Source: Gracilaria gracilis
Lineage: Eukaryota > Rhodophyta > Florideophyceae > Gracilariales > Gracilariaceae
DNA length: 39,928 nt
Assembly (NCBI GenBank): GCA_030374805.1
Contig: JARGSG010000071.1
Location: 1 to 39,928, forward strand
Direction of reading: 5' to 3'
The notes under the pieces are model-generated. The model was not told where the DNA came from, searched no databases, and saw only the letters and a program-made list of their open reading frames with translations. A program made the position numbers and the translations under genes. Positions within the stretch are counted from its first letter, which is position 1. Every line of letters begins with the position of its first letter. Shown in pieces: positions 1 through 8,771 of this stretch.

Positions 1-2
1 CA

Positions 3-389
3 GCTTTCGGTAAGGTCGCCACCAAGTGCGGCGAGCACTCAACAAACCTCAACGGGTGGTTCGCATGCATCTTCATATGCTACAGCACCAACAATCCGGT
101 TACCCGACCTACCTCTATGGCAATGCGTGATCCCCAGACAGGTGGATTGGTTTGCTGGCTCTGTTTGTCGCCAGACCATCTGGCGAACAGATGTGACAAA
201 ATACCCCCAGGGGTGCGCGAACATCTGATCAGTGCCAGGCAGCAAACCCACCGTAACCTATATGGATCTGGAAAGAGGGTACAAGCTCAACCATCACCAT
301 CTCAGGTTCATCTCGTCGAGGAAACACCAATCTTGGAGAAGGACAGTCCCTCTCAAGAGGAGCAGGAAAACACCGAACGGTTAGCGTAG
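3..389 (+). CDS. gag: Gag C-terminal part with zinc knuckle (5' partial)
   Basis: This frame is open from the window edge to a TAG at 387-389. It carries one retroviral-type zinc knuckle, C-X2-C-X4-H-X4-C (Cys codon at 153; motif CWLCLSPDHLANRC), the nucleocapsid signature that binds element RNA during packaging. The tail after it is rich in E, Q, S and P. The start and the capsid domain are outside the window. Frame 0 stays open for about 110 nt after the TAG and the protease is in another frame, so the gag-to-pol junction needs a stop bypass or frameshift, or is damaged; the sequence does not decide which. Element 2 has the same knuckle type at its gag C-terminus. Confidence 0.8.
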   Translation, partial: AFGKVATKCGEHSTNLNGWFACIFICYSTNNPVTRPTSMAMRDPQTGGLVCWLCLSPDHLANRCDKIPPGVREHLISARQQTHRNLYGSGKRVQAQPSPSQVHLVEETPILEKDSPSQEEQENTERLA

Positions 390-444
390 GGGCCACCCCT
401 AACCGTGAATTGGAAGGCCCGTCGATACGGAACGGGAAACCTTA

Positions 445-1455
445 ATGGTGGAAAAAGAAGACTCAGATGTACCCAATGTGGTGTGTCTAATGAAGTACAA
501 TAACTATAAAGTTAATGCTTCAGTAAGCTTTCTCAATTACCTACAGGTCCCCGTTGCGTGTGTACTCGATACCGGCGCCGGTCCGAATGTGCTAAACGCT
601 CGCGTCATACCCGATGCGGTCTTGCGGAACATTCGGCCTGCCCCGACTATCAACCCGCTGGTGGACGCTAATGAGCGCCCACTGCACCTTAGAGGAATGT
701 TAACCACTGTGGTACAACTTGGAACCTTGAAGGTGAAGCTCAATTTCTTTGTGGTGGATCGTCTGGCGACAGACTGTATCCTCGGGACCAACTTTATTGA
801 CAAACATGTCAAGGCAATTTTGCCAGGGTCCCGAACGGTCGCTCTCCGTCAAGGTGGTCGTATTGCCATACTGGGTAATACGCAGACCAAAAATGGTTGG
901 CGTAAGAAGCCGAGGTTCAATATACCCACCGAAACGGTTTCAAACAAGATACGGCTCACCAAATTGGTTTCAATTCCGGCTATGACCCAAATGGTAGTGA
1001 ATGTCTCATGCGCAGTTCCAGGATTGGTAATGCTACAGAACCATCCTAGGTTGGCAGAAAGACATCTCGCCTTGATGGCAAACGGGATTATCGACAACAT
1101 CCCTAACCAAGCCTTCAAGGTGTACTTGAGTAACTTTAGCAATCACATTGTTAAGTTACCCAAGAATACCACTATTGGAATCGCATTGCCGGCACCACAA
1201 GGGTTTTCACGGTCTCACCTAATGTGTTGGGCGAGGTCGCCACCTCTAAGGAAGGGGGAGGAACGGATGCGCCATACCCTGCATATGCGCCCCCGTTATC
1301 GACAAACACCAAAATGGAACAGAAGATCGCCAGTACCTTTAAGGTTAGGGATCAGGAAAAGACTATGGAACTGGACCCAGTGCGGAATTGGAGAGAGGAA
1401 GTCCAGATCGGTGCGGAGAACCAGACTCTCCGAGACCGGATCCTCAGTCTCTTAG
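445..1455 (+). CDS. Retropepsin-like aspartic protease part of pol
   Basis: The aspartic protease motif VLDTGAGPNVLN lies near residues 41-52, followed by the second conserved patch ILGTNFID about 70 residues later, as expected for a gypsy-type retropepsin that works as a homodimer to cut Gag-Pol. The ATG at 445 is the first after an in-frame TGA at 406-408. Homology to a pol product holds to about position 1200. After that the frame runs on to 1455 in arginine-rich, unconvincing sequence, while the RT continues one frame back. The true protein therefore probably changes frame (-1) near 1195-1210. Element 2 carries the same DTGAGPN motif. Confidence 0.85.
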   Translation: MVEKEDSDVPNVVCLMKYNNYKVNASVSFLNYLQVPVACVLDTGAGPNVLNARVIPDAVLRNIRPAPTINPLVDANERPLHLRGMLTTVVQLGTLKVKLNFFVVDRLATDCILGTNFIDKHVKAILPGSRTVALRQGGRIAILGNTQTKNGWRKKPRFNIPTETVSNKIRLTKLVSIPAMTQMVVNVSCAVPGLVMLQNHPRLAERHLALMANGIIDNIPNQAFKVYLSNFSNHIVKLPKNTTIGIALPAPQGFSRSHLMCWARSPPLRKGEERMRHTLHMRPRYRQTPKWNRRSPVPLRLGIRKRLWNWTQCGIGERKSRSVRRTRLSETGSSVS

Positions 1456-2897
1456 AAGAATTTGAACCCATGTGGTCGGGCCGGTTGGGCCAAATTGAGG
1501 CTACAGAGCACCGTATTGATATGGTGCCTGGCTGGAAACCCATTTACCAGCAGCCTTACCGTGCAGGTCCAAAAGCCCGGGAGGTTGAGCTCAATGAGGT
1601 CGAGAGAATGCTCCGTGAAGGTGTCATAGAACCAGCAAATGCGGACTGGGCCAGCCCTGTGGTTCTCGTCACAAAGAAGAATGATACCCGTATGCGGTTC
1701 TGTGTGGACTACAGAAGACTGAATAGTATGACCATTAGGGATTCGTACCCAATACCTAGAATGGACGAGTGTATAGATTCGTTGGGCAACGCCAAGATCT
1801 TTACTACGCTCGATGCCAATTGTGGTTATTGGCAGGTACCTATCAGGGAAGAAGACAAGGACAAAACTACGTTTACTTGCCACGCTGGGTTATTCCGTTT
1901 TACGCGTATGCCCTTTGGGTTGCGAAATGCCCCGGCTACCTTTCAGAGGGCGTTAGATATAATCCTTTCGAAGGTGAAGTGGAGAACCGCTCTGGTATAC
2001 ATCGACGATGTAATCATATATTCCAGAACGGTAGAGGAACATTTCCACCATGTTAGGGAAGTTTTGAACCTTTTGAGGGAATCTGGAGTAACGTTGAAGC
2101 TCCGCAAGTGCGAATTCTTCACCAAAGAGGTAGAATACCTTGGTCATATCATCAGCCCTGGGAGGTTAGAAGTGACGCCGCGGAATATCCGGGCCGTGCA
2201 GGAGGCGAAGCCACCCACGTCCCAGACGGAAATCCGATCCTTTATAGGTTTGTGCAATGTGTACCGCCGGTTTATCAAGGGATTTGCCAAGATAGCGGCT
2301 CCCCTCAACAGGAAGCTGCTGAAAGGTCAACCTCCAAGGTTTGGCGGTCTTACCAATGAGGAAATGGATGCGTTCGAGGCGCTGAAACATGCGCTCTTGA
2401 CACCTCCCATCTTGGCATTACCCAAAGCTGGTTTACGATACACGTTGGATACTGACGCTTCGGACGCCCAAATTGGTTGTTGTCTTATGCAGGAGCAAGA
2501 AAACGGCGACAAACTACCTATAGGGTACTGGAGCCGTGCTTTGCACGCTGCAGAAAAGAACTACACAACAACCGAAAAGGAATGTCTGGCAGTAGTCTGG
2601 AGCATGTTGATGCTCCGTCCCTACCTATATGGTGAAAGGTTCACGCTTCGAACCGACCATGATGCCCTACGGTGGATACTGGGTCTGGCCGACGCATCAG
2701 GCAGACTTGCCCGATGGCGGTTACGACTTTCAGAGTTCGAGTATGACGTACAGTACCGTCCAGGTATCAAGCACAATGTCGCAGACGCGATGTCTCGCAT
2801 TACCACAGATGGTTTGGACACCGAGCCGGTAGAGGATGATATCCCATGCTTTACCATCTCTACCAACCCTGATGGTGATACCTTAGAAGGTTACTAG
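1224..2897 (+). CDS. Reverse transcriptase and RNase H part of pol, ended by in-frame TAG
   Basis: The RT fingers and palm are clear: the segment ending EPANADWASPVVLV, the RFCVDYRRLN block, FTTLDANCGYWQ, MPFGLRNAPATFQ and the catalytic YIDD box near residues 259-262. RNase H follows with the acidic residues of LDTDAS (about 408), EKECLAVVW (about 450) and RTDHDALRW (about 478), ending in the gypsy-type NVADAMSR motif. The protein copies element RNA into cDNA and removes the RNA strand. The open frame has no ATG at its left edge (first codon GTG; first ATG near 1314) and remains open upstream, which fits a polyprotein entered from the protease frame. A TAG at 2895-2897 separates it from integrase in the same frame; this looks like a C-to-T change of a CAG, or a readthrough stop. 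Confidence 0.92.
   Translation: MLGEVATSKEGGGTDAPYPAYAPPLSTNTKMEQKIASTFKVRDQEKTMELDPVRNWREEVQIGAENQTLRDRILSLLEEFEPMWSGRLGQIEATEHRIDMVPGWKPIYQQPYRAGPKAREVELNEVERMLREGVIEPANADWASPVVLVTKKNDTRMRFCVDYRRLNSMTIRDSYPIPRMDECIDSLGNAKIFTTLDANCGYWQVPIREEDKDKTTFTCHAGLFRFTRMPFGLRNAPATFQRALDIILSKVKWRTALVYIDDVIIYSRTVEEHFHHVREVLNLLRESGVTLKLRKCEFFTKEVEYLGHIISPGRLEVTPRNIRAVQEAKPPTSQTEIRSFIGLCNVYRRFIKGFAKIAAPLNRKLLKGQPPRFGGLTNEEMDAFEALKHALLTPPILALPKAGLRYTLDTDASDAQIGCCLMQEQENGDKLPIGYWSRALHAAEKNYTTTEKECLAVVWSMLMLRPYLYGERFTLRTDHDALRWILGLADASGRLARWRLRLSEFEYDVQYRPGIKHNVADAMSRITTDGLDTEPVEDDIPCFTISTNPDGDTLEGY
1245..1261 (+). repeat. Internal purine tract identical to one at 5434
   Basis: The 17-nt string TCTAAGGAAGGGGGAGG occurs here inside pol and again, identical, at 5434-5450. 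Its core GGAAGGGGG also occurs at 4691-4699 and immediately before the 3' LTR. It may act as an extra plus-strand primer, or be residue of a duplication. Confidence 0.45.
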
Positions 2898-2972
2898 ACT
2901 CTACCCGAAGAGGATACGTGGTTTAGTGATGCCATCGCTCGGGAAATACTCGCCCTCGAGGAAACAGACGTC

Positions 2973-4664
2973 ATGCCAATTACCCGCGAGGAATTCCTGA
3001 GAGAGCAAGCAAACGATGTTTATTGCCGCTCTCTCATGGACCAAGTAGGTATGAAAGACTCGAACTTTGACGTCGACCGAAATGGTTTCCTGGTGAGGCG
3101 AGCTCCTATTGATGGTTCCCTTCAGAAGGTAGTGCCCAAGGTGCTGCGCCCTCGGGTGCTGTACCTAGCCCACTACCCAAGGCTATCAGGACACCCTGGA
3201 GGTACGAGAATGTACTACACCTTGAGGCAAGGGTACTACTGGCCTCATATGGCTAATGATATATATACCTTTGTAGGTCAATGTGAATCTTGCGTACGTA
3301 CCCGTGGAGGTCTCCGGAAGCACAGGAAATACTTGAAGTTATTCCCTGCAGCGGGTCCTCTCGAGTTCGTCGCAATAGACCTTCTGGGTCCATTACCAAA
3401 AACCACAAGGGGATATCAGTACATCATCGTAATCACCGACAGGTTCTCGAAGCTCACGCGAGCGATACCCTTGAAGGACACGAAATCGACGACCCTCGCG
3501 GTGGCGTTCTTGAACAATTGGATCTACCCGTATGGTGCACCGCTTTATCTACTTACCGACAATGGTTCGAACTTAGCTTCGAAGTTCTTTGAAGCTGTTT
3601 GTAACCTCTTGGGTATTAAGCACTACTTCACTACTGCCTACCATCCGCAAACGAATGGGCAAGTGGAGCGCTTTAACCGAACACTGGTATCTAGGCTGCG
3701 ACATTATACGGAAGAACACCAAACTGGTTGGGACGAGCTCGTGCAGCCCTTGACATATGCATATAACCTTCAGGTTCATCGAGCGACGCAAACTACGCCG
3801 TTCGATCTAATACTGTCAAGACACCCACCAGGTATTGTTGTTGAAGGGGACCCATTAGGACAAGAAGCCGCCGGAGCGCTCACACCGTCACAGGTCAAAC
3901 GGAATACCCTTTTGAGGTTGAGACGTGCTCTCAAGTATGCTGAGAGCAAGCTCACAGCATCCCAGAAGAGGTACAAGGAGGACTACGACCGTAAGGTAAC
4001 CCAAGTGGTAACGGCTACGCCGGGTCAATATGTCTTTATTGACCACCCTCCGAAAGGAGCTAAACCACGACCGGGTGATGAAGCTGATGATGAAGCTATT
4101 GATAGAGATATCAATTCTAAGCTTCTTCCGAAATCATCGGGACCTTTCAAGGTAGTTCGGTCGACCGACCACACGGTAACGGTGAACCAAGATGGTGTAG
4201 AGAATACAATCTCTATTGACCGAATCACGGTTGCACCTCAGACGGTTCAGTCCAGGAAGGAACGCGGAGAATCCGCGCGTGACCCACAAGCGGTTGCCCT
4301 GAGGACTCAGCCCCGGGAAGACGGGACACCCATCGAGGTTAATGATGACGCACAGGGTGACGACCCAGACTACGTACCACCTGCGGGGATTACGGTTGCT
4401 CCTTCAGAGGAAACACCTACCCCTAGTGGTACCGATGCTCATCTAAACCAAAGTGGTGAAACGATACCAGCCCAGGTCTCTAACGAGTTCCCAGTGGAAC
4501 GCCTTGTAGGTCACCGCCGTACCCAAGAAGGTCGGAAGTACACAGTACGCTGGTATGGCTGGGGGGCTGACGGTGATACCGCCGAGCCGCCCTCAGCCAT
4601 ACCACACCATTTCAGGGTAAGCTACTGGAACCGCAAAGGAGAGGACATGCCGAATGATGGGTAA
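2973..4664 (+). CDS. Integrase with C-terminal chromodomain-like module
   Basis: The zinc-binding HHCC domain is visible (HYPRLSGH near residue 66, CESC near 104). The catalytic core has Asp in AIDLLGP (about 136), Asp in LLTDNG (about 195), and Glu in GQVERFNRTL exactly 35 residues later, a D,D35E arrangement. After an acidic and proline-rich linker, the last 55 residues (VERLVGHRR...YTVRWYGW...) match the pattern of a chromodomain, a module that in chromoviruses directs insertion towards marked chromatin (family knowledge). The frame is continuous with RT-RNase H across the TAG at 2895, and about 25 open codons precede the ATG used here, so this is the C-terminal part of one Pol polyprotein. 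Confidence 0.92.
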   Translation: MPITREEFLREQANDVYCRSLMDQVGMKDSNFDVDRNGFLVRRAPIDGSLQKVVPKVLRPRVLYLAHYPRLSGHPGGTRMYYTLRQGYYWPHMANDIYTFVGQCESCVRTRGGLRKHRKYLKLFPAAGPLEFVAIDLLGPLPKTTRGYQYIIVITDRFSKLTRAIPLKDTKSTTLAVAFLNNWIYPYGAPLYLLTDNGSNLASKFFEAVCNLLGIKHYFTTAYHPQTNGQVERFNRTLVSRLRHYTEEHQTGWDELVQPLTYAYNLQVHRATQTTPFDLILSRHPPGIVVEGDPLGQEAAGALTPSQVKRNTLLRLRRALKYAESKLTASQKRYKEDYDRKVTQVVTATPGQYVFIDHPPKGAKPRPGDEADDEAIDRDINSKLLPKSSGPFKVVRSTDHTVTVNQDGVENTISIDRITVAPQTVQSRKERGESARDPQAVALRTQPREDGTPIEVNDDAQGDDPDYVPPAGITVAPSEETPTPSGTDAHLNQSGETIPAQVSNEFPVERLVGHRRTQEGRKYTVRWYGWGADGDTAEPPSAIPHHFRVSYWNRKGEDMPNDG

Positions 4665-4961
4665 ACCTTAGAGGTAATGCAGTCCCCCAAGGAAGGGGGA
4701 AAAGCACATTGTAATGAGGAGTACCAAAGTCGGTTCGGACACTCACCGGGAAGGTACAACCAGAAGGAAGCATTCCATGAGGGTACGTCCAAGGAGCGGT
4801 AGCGCTAAAGACGGACGCACCGTTGTACGCGCGCCGTTGCACACGCGCCATGCACGTGCGCGGCACGCGCGCGAACCCGCACGGTGGAAACATTCAAAAA
4901 ATTGTATCTTTTTATTTGACGAGGCATACGCGCGCTTCTCGTGGCACGCCGTGCGGAGTAA

Positions 4962-5052
4962 CCGATTCGGTTTACACTATTGTGTGTAGGGAGCGAGCAA
5001 CGGCATGGTCAAAAAATCTAAGTATTTTGACCGTGCCGCGCTCCCGAATCGG
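4962..5052. repeat. Long imperfect hairpin between pol and antisense ORF
   Basis: Three consecutive paired blocks nest around a 10-nt loop. CCGATTC (4962-4968) pairs with GAATCGG (5046-5052), GGGAGCG (4989-4995) with CGCTCCC (5039-5045), and the 14-nt arm 5001-5014 (CGGCATGGTCAAAA) with 5025-5038, with one G-U-type pair. A 5-nt bulge and a 20-nt 5' internal loop interrupt the stem. It could be an RNA element for processing, export or packaging, or a DNA cruciform; the sequence alone does not say. Confidence 0.7.
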
Positions 5053-5433
5053 CCATTCCCAGCCTCTGAAACCCCTTGGTTCTCGAGATACAGACCAAAA
5101 GGGTTTTCTGCGTTTTCACTACCATATGGAGGGGTAATTTTCTGGTCAAATATTTTGATTCGCCTTGCAAGTAACCTCCAGGGTGAAACACCGCACGTGC
5201 GCCCATGCATGGTGAGAGGCCATGCAGACCAATCCAGGTACATTGCTGGCCACCGCGCGCAAGCGCGTGGCACGTCACCTCACCTCACGGGGAGGCAAAA
5301 CCGCTCGCTGCCCCGCGCGGAGGCGAAGCGTCGTACCATCATGGTGAATCCATACTACGAGCACGCAATTGTGGCTCCAGATGGAACCAATTTACCTACA
5401 AGGAACTACGCTTCACCCACCGTGGTACGCTGG

Positions 5434-5450
5434 TCTAAGGAAGGGGGAGG
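5434..5450 (+). repeat. Second copy of purine tract near the antisense ORF stop
   Basis: The 17-nt string here is identical to 1245-1261, and its core matches the tract that precedes the 3' LTR. It lies about 130 nt before the end of the antisense ORF. It is a candidate internal plus-strand primer. Confidence 0.45.
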
Positions 5451-5577
5451 GGAGTTATTTTCGCGTTTCCGCCTCGCAATGCCCCTCGATGGAAATTGGA
5501 ACCTAACATGGAAACACATAACTTTTAACTTTACTGAAAGAGCAATACCAACAGGGATGCAGAAGTGGTTACGACAA

Positions 5578-7992
5578 TCAACCTGATGGGTGAGTGGCAA
5601 AGTGAGGCCCCGAGGAGCCTCCAGCTGAGGATCCCCGACCCGGAGTGGTGTTCTGATGGGCTCCCGGCCAAGGCTGGAAGAGATGAGCCTGGCCTGGAGC
5701 CTGGCTAGGCGCGCTACCATGACCCACGGGGGTACTAGTAGGCACGCTGACGCCTGGCATCACGTCGGCACCCATCGGAGGTGGCGCGCTCGCCTGCGCA
5801 ACCGACGGAGGTGCCGACGACCCGATGTGGAGAGGAGCCTGCGTAGCGGCTAGAAGGCCGGGGTTCAGGCTAGCACCAAATAGGGGATCCTCCAAAGGGT
5901 TTGTAGGCGTCGGGCCCATGGCCATCGCTAGGCCTGCCACCTGGTTGGTAGCCATCTGGTAGAGCTCGACCTGGAACCGGTTCCGGAACTCACCAATTTG
6001 GGAAAAGGATCGCATGTACTGTGCATGACGAGGCAGGATGCTTTCCAGAAGGGTAAGAGCTTCGACCACAGAGGTAGGACCCGCCCGCTGGAAGTTCACC
6101 ACACAGGCTTGGCGGACCCGAGCCATTAAACCTGAAATGGCCTGGGAGTCCACCTGAGAGGGGACAGGCGCCGCAGCCGCAGCCATGACACCCCCGAGGA
6201 TAGCCCGCGGAGGCCCATCAACCCGTGTGGTACTAGGGAGAAGAGGAGTGGCACCAGTATGGGCAGGCGTATTGCGTCCCTCTGGAGCGGGAGTAGGCGC
6301 TGAAGTGACCACAGGGGTAGCTGCTGGCGATTCCACCACGGTTGGGAATGGCTCGGGACTCCCTGGAGGTCCCTGATCGGTCGGAGCCCCGGGATAGCGC
6401 TGCTCCGCGCGGGATACAACCTTCCAGGACACCGGATCGAAAACCTCCCACCCCTGCTTGGCTCCCCACGGGAAACTCTCCACTTGGGTAAGCAACGATT
6501 CCAGCTGCTCAATAGAGTAGTCCGTACCTGCCACAATGGTTCCGATTCCAAATAGGCGAATGTCGCGAATGACCCTCGGGGGAATGAAGAACATACGACC
6601 AGGAGGTTGCACACCGTCACGGTAAATCTCGGCTTCTCGAGAACGACAATCCCAGTCAATACCGTCACGGGCAGCCTGCAGAGCTAAGATGGCGACCAAT
6701 ACGGCCCATTCCGCGAGGGCAATCGACCAAATGAGGTAATACCGATCGTGGTTACGGGTGATGTAGCTCCCGAAGTAAGCCAATACCGGTGGGGTTGGGA
6801 CGCTAAGCGACATCGGTACCTCATAGGCATTCCACCATTCAGGTCGGGCCACATACCAAGAGGTTCTTCCCTTATTAGGTTGTGAGAAGAACTCCACATT
6901 ATGGAACCCATGCATGACGCGGTTGAAGCTGGACCGGGTACGAATGCGAGCCTCAGTGGCAGCATCCACCCCCCACCTACGACGGTTAGCCCAATGGATG
7001 GTATTGTAAGGCCTATCGAAGCAAACCAAATGTGGTGAAGCCGGAAGGTACTGCTGCGGAAGGGAGTCGTACTGACAGATCTTCACAACCAGACGTCGGA
7101 AATAATGGAGCTCCGGTTCAATACGAACATACGGCAGATCGCTGGGATAAAGCGGGGGGATGAAATACCTCATTGGTGTGTGTCGCTGGCGGCTGTCATA
7201 GCACTCCACCCGACCCTGACGAGGTTGAGATTCCTTATCCCGACGGTGGAGCGTTTGGGGGACGGAGCGGAGACGCTCGCAATCCCAACGAAACAAACCC
7301 AAGTAGGTATCCAAAGTCGGACGGCGCAAGACGCCGGGAAGCGATGTGTTCCCCGGCGCCACTGGCCAGTTCCGACGGTACAGCGTCGCTTGCGACACCA
7401 TTCTTGGATCGACCCCGAAGGTACCATGTTGGGAAACGTTCCAGTCGGCCGTGGTGAACGGCTCCAAACCATAATAGGAAATACCACGAGGAATCTCGGG
7501 CTCCGGACCATACGGGTCCCGGATCCCTTCGTGAATCCCTTGAGGTTGATTTGAGGAAGACGGAACCGGCTGGCTCCGAAAACCAGTTTGGATGCGGGAA
7601 TGGTACAAAGCAGCACCCCGAGAACCAGACTTGGCAATGCCGCTTCCGCGGCCGCGCGAGGGACCGGCACCCGACATGGTGTGATGAGTACCGCGAGGGA
7701 GTGGTTGAGACGGCGAGCATTCGACCGCAGGGGTGAAGCGAATCGGCTTTTTATCCACAATGGGTGAGTCACTAGAGCTGATGCTCAAAACCTCCACCCG
7801 TTCGGGGCCCCATGCTGGTTCAACCATTAAGGCATCGGCATTGGTCGCCGATGGCGCGCCGTCCCTTGAGGTTACCGCGTCCGATTGACCAACATGGGGA
7901 ACCGACAATCGCCGTGTACCGCTACGGGTGCGAGCCCGCACGCTGGTACCAGGGCTACCCATGTGGTTCAAATAAGGATCGGGGGTCACCAT
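5578..7992 (-). CDS. Large antisense ORF carried by retrotransposon 1, function unknown
   Basis: From the first ATG (7992) the frame encodes 804 residues without interruption. It stays open upstream to about 8511, but only from a TTG, so the ATG was chosen. I do not recognise the protein. It begins with an S/T/R/P-rich, probably disordered segment of roughly 200 residues. A central ordered-looking region of about 300 residues follows, rich in W, Y and F and including a hydrophobic helix (IALAEWAVLVAILALQ, at about 6690-6740). A P/A/T/S/G-rich tail ends the protein. No RT, integrase, transposase or zinc-knuckle motif is visible. It lies wholly between pol and the polypurine tract, on the strand opposite to pol, like the extra antisense ORFs known from some plant Ty3/gypsy lineages. 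A TATA-like box on its strand lies inside the 3' LTR. It could be gag-like, regulatory, or a captured gene. Confidence 0.7.
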   Translation of the reverse strand: MVTPDPYLNHMGSPGTSVRARTRSGTRRLSVPHVGQSDAVTSRDGAPSATNADALMVEPAWGPERVEVLSISSSDSPIVDKKPIRFTPAVECSPSQPLPRGTHHTMSGAGPSRGRGSGIAKSGSRGAALYHSRIQTGFRSQPVPSSSNQPQGIHEGIRDPYGPEPEIPRGISYYGLEPFTTADWNVSQHGTFGVDPRMVSQATLYRRNWPVAPGNTSLPGVLRRPTLDTYLGLFRWDCERLRSVPQTLHRRDKESQPRQGRVECYDSRQRHTPMRYFIPPLYPSDLPYVRIEPELHYFRRLVVKICQYDSLPQQYLPASPHLVCFDRPYNTIHWANRRRWGVDAATEARIRTRSSFNRVMHGFHNVEFFSQPNKGRTSWYVARPEWWNAYEVPMSLSVPTPPVLAYFGSYITRNHDRYYLIWSIALAEWAVLVAILALQAARDGIDWDCRSREAEIYRDGVQPPGRMFFIPPRVIRDIRLFGIGTIVAGTDYSIEQLESLLTQVESFPWGAKQGWEVFDPVSWKVVSRAEQRYPGAPTDQGPPGSPEPFPTVVESPAATPVVTSAPTPAPEGRNTPAHTGATPLLPSTTRVDGPPRAILGGVMAAAAAPVPSQVDSQAISGLMARVRQACVVNFQRAGPTSVVEALTLLESILPRHAQYMRSFSQIGEFRNRFQVELYQMATNQVAGLAMAMGPTPTNPLEDPLFGASLNPGLLAATQAPLHIGSSAPPSVAQASAPPPMGADVMPGVSVPTSTPVGHGSAPSQAPGQAHLFQPWPGAHQNTTPGRGSSAGGSSGPHFATHPSG

Positions 7993-8556
7993 AAACGGAT
8001 TCAACCTTGTCGGTCGGACGAAAAGCCACGGTGGCGCGAGCCCGCGTAGATAAACCACAAAGGGGTGCGAAGGTAACCAGAAGGAATAACGGTGGAACAA
8101 CCTCGATGGAGTCAGCGGCAATGCCTCGAAGGGTTGGTACTCGAACCTCGAAGGGACAGAGAAACACGCCGCAACCAAGTGGGCGCCAAAATCCTTCACG
8201 GTACAGTGCCCACACGAGCTCGAAGGCGCAACCCGCCACCCCCACTGGGTATACCGACACGGTAAAAGGGTCCAAGCCGGGCAGCCAGAAAGGCAGAACC
8301 TTGGAGGTATGCAATGGGCGCGCGTCGCGCCTAAACCACAAATGGGGATGAATAGGCCGCTGTCGGTGATAACCAAAGAGGTGGATAGAGCCGCAATCGG
8401 TGATGACCAAGGTGGTGAACAGAGTGCGTTCGGTGATGCCGAACCGACGCGACGCACGGCGTGAGATGGCACGAAGGCTGCGACAGGGACCAAATTGGTA
8501 CGACGATGCAACCGAATTGGTGAAAGGATCTAGGAGCCACGAGGGCGTGGCTCAGG
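7993..8556. other. Leader between antisense ORF and the 3' LTR
   Basis: On the - strand this is the likely 5' leader of the antisense ORF; it is open but has no ATG in that frame. At 8358-8440 the + strand shows an imperfect duplication of a block with GGTGATRACCAA followed by GGTGGA/GGTGAA, and GGTGATG recurs once more near 8433. No gene is recognised. Confidence 0.45.
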
Positions 8557-8570
8557 GTAGGAAGGGGGTC
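8557..8570 (+). promoter_or_regulatory. Polypurine tract before the 3' LTR
   Basis: The sequence TAGGAAGGGGGTC ends directly at the TG start of the LTR. In LTR elements the RNase H-resistant purine run primes plus-strand DNA synthesis. Its core GGAAGGGGG recurs at three other places in the element. Confidence 0.75.
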
Positions 8571-8656
8571 TGTAGTACAATGAGACCTCACTGGGTTGGT
8601 GCCACGTGGGCTACTGGTGCGCCTTGCTGGCTGCACTGTACCCAATTGGTATTCTG

Positions 8657-8667
8657 TATTTTATAAT
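8657..8667 (-). promoter_or_regulatory. TATA-like box facing the antisense ORF
   Basis: On the - strand the sequence reads ATTATAAAATA, inside an AT-rich island of the LTR and 665 nt upstream of the ATG at 7992. It could drive the antisense ORF from the LTR; the evidence is position and sequence only. Confidence 0.4.
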
Positions 8668-8771
8668 TTCTAATTTCTAATTTATAGTCTAGGATAGCTT
8701 AGCATTGCTGGCCCATGACAGTAGGTCATGGGTGCAGCCGGTGACGTCATGCCCACATGGGAGATCGGCGT

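Larger units (their letters stand above)
4665..5577. other. Spacer between pol and the antisense ORF, no convincing gene
   Basis: The pol stop on the + strand and the antisense ORF stop on the - strand converge here. The stretch holds two purine tracts (4689-4700 and 5434-5450), a CG-rich part around 4825-4880, and a long hairpin at 4962-5052. A 193-codon + frame runs through it from 5005 but shows no recognisable domain or coding pattern. A 3' end/polyadenylation role for both transcripts is plausible but not shown. Confidence 0.6.

Noticed and set aside
1195..1212. Programmed -1 frameshift between protease and RT
   Set aside because: GGGTTTT is present, but the zero-frame codons are GGG TTT, not the X XXY YYZ phasing needed; an indel is more likely. 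Sibling copies could decide.
5005..5586. 193-codon + strand frame after pol
   Set aside because: No motif; it runs through the hairpin spacer and into the end of the antisense ORF.
8509..8511. Start of the antisense ORF at 8511 (977 codons)
   Set aside because: The first codon is TTG. The first ATG in frame is at 7992, and the extra 173 residues look like translated leader.
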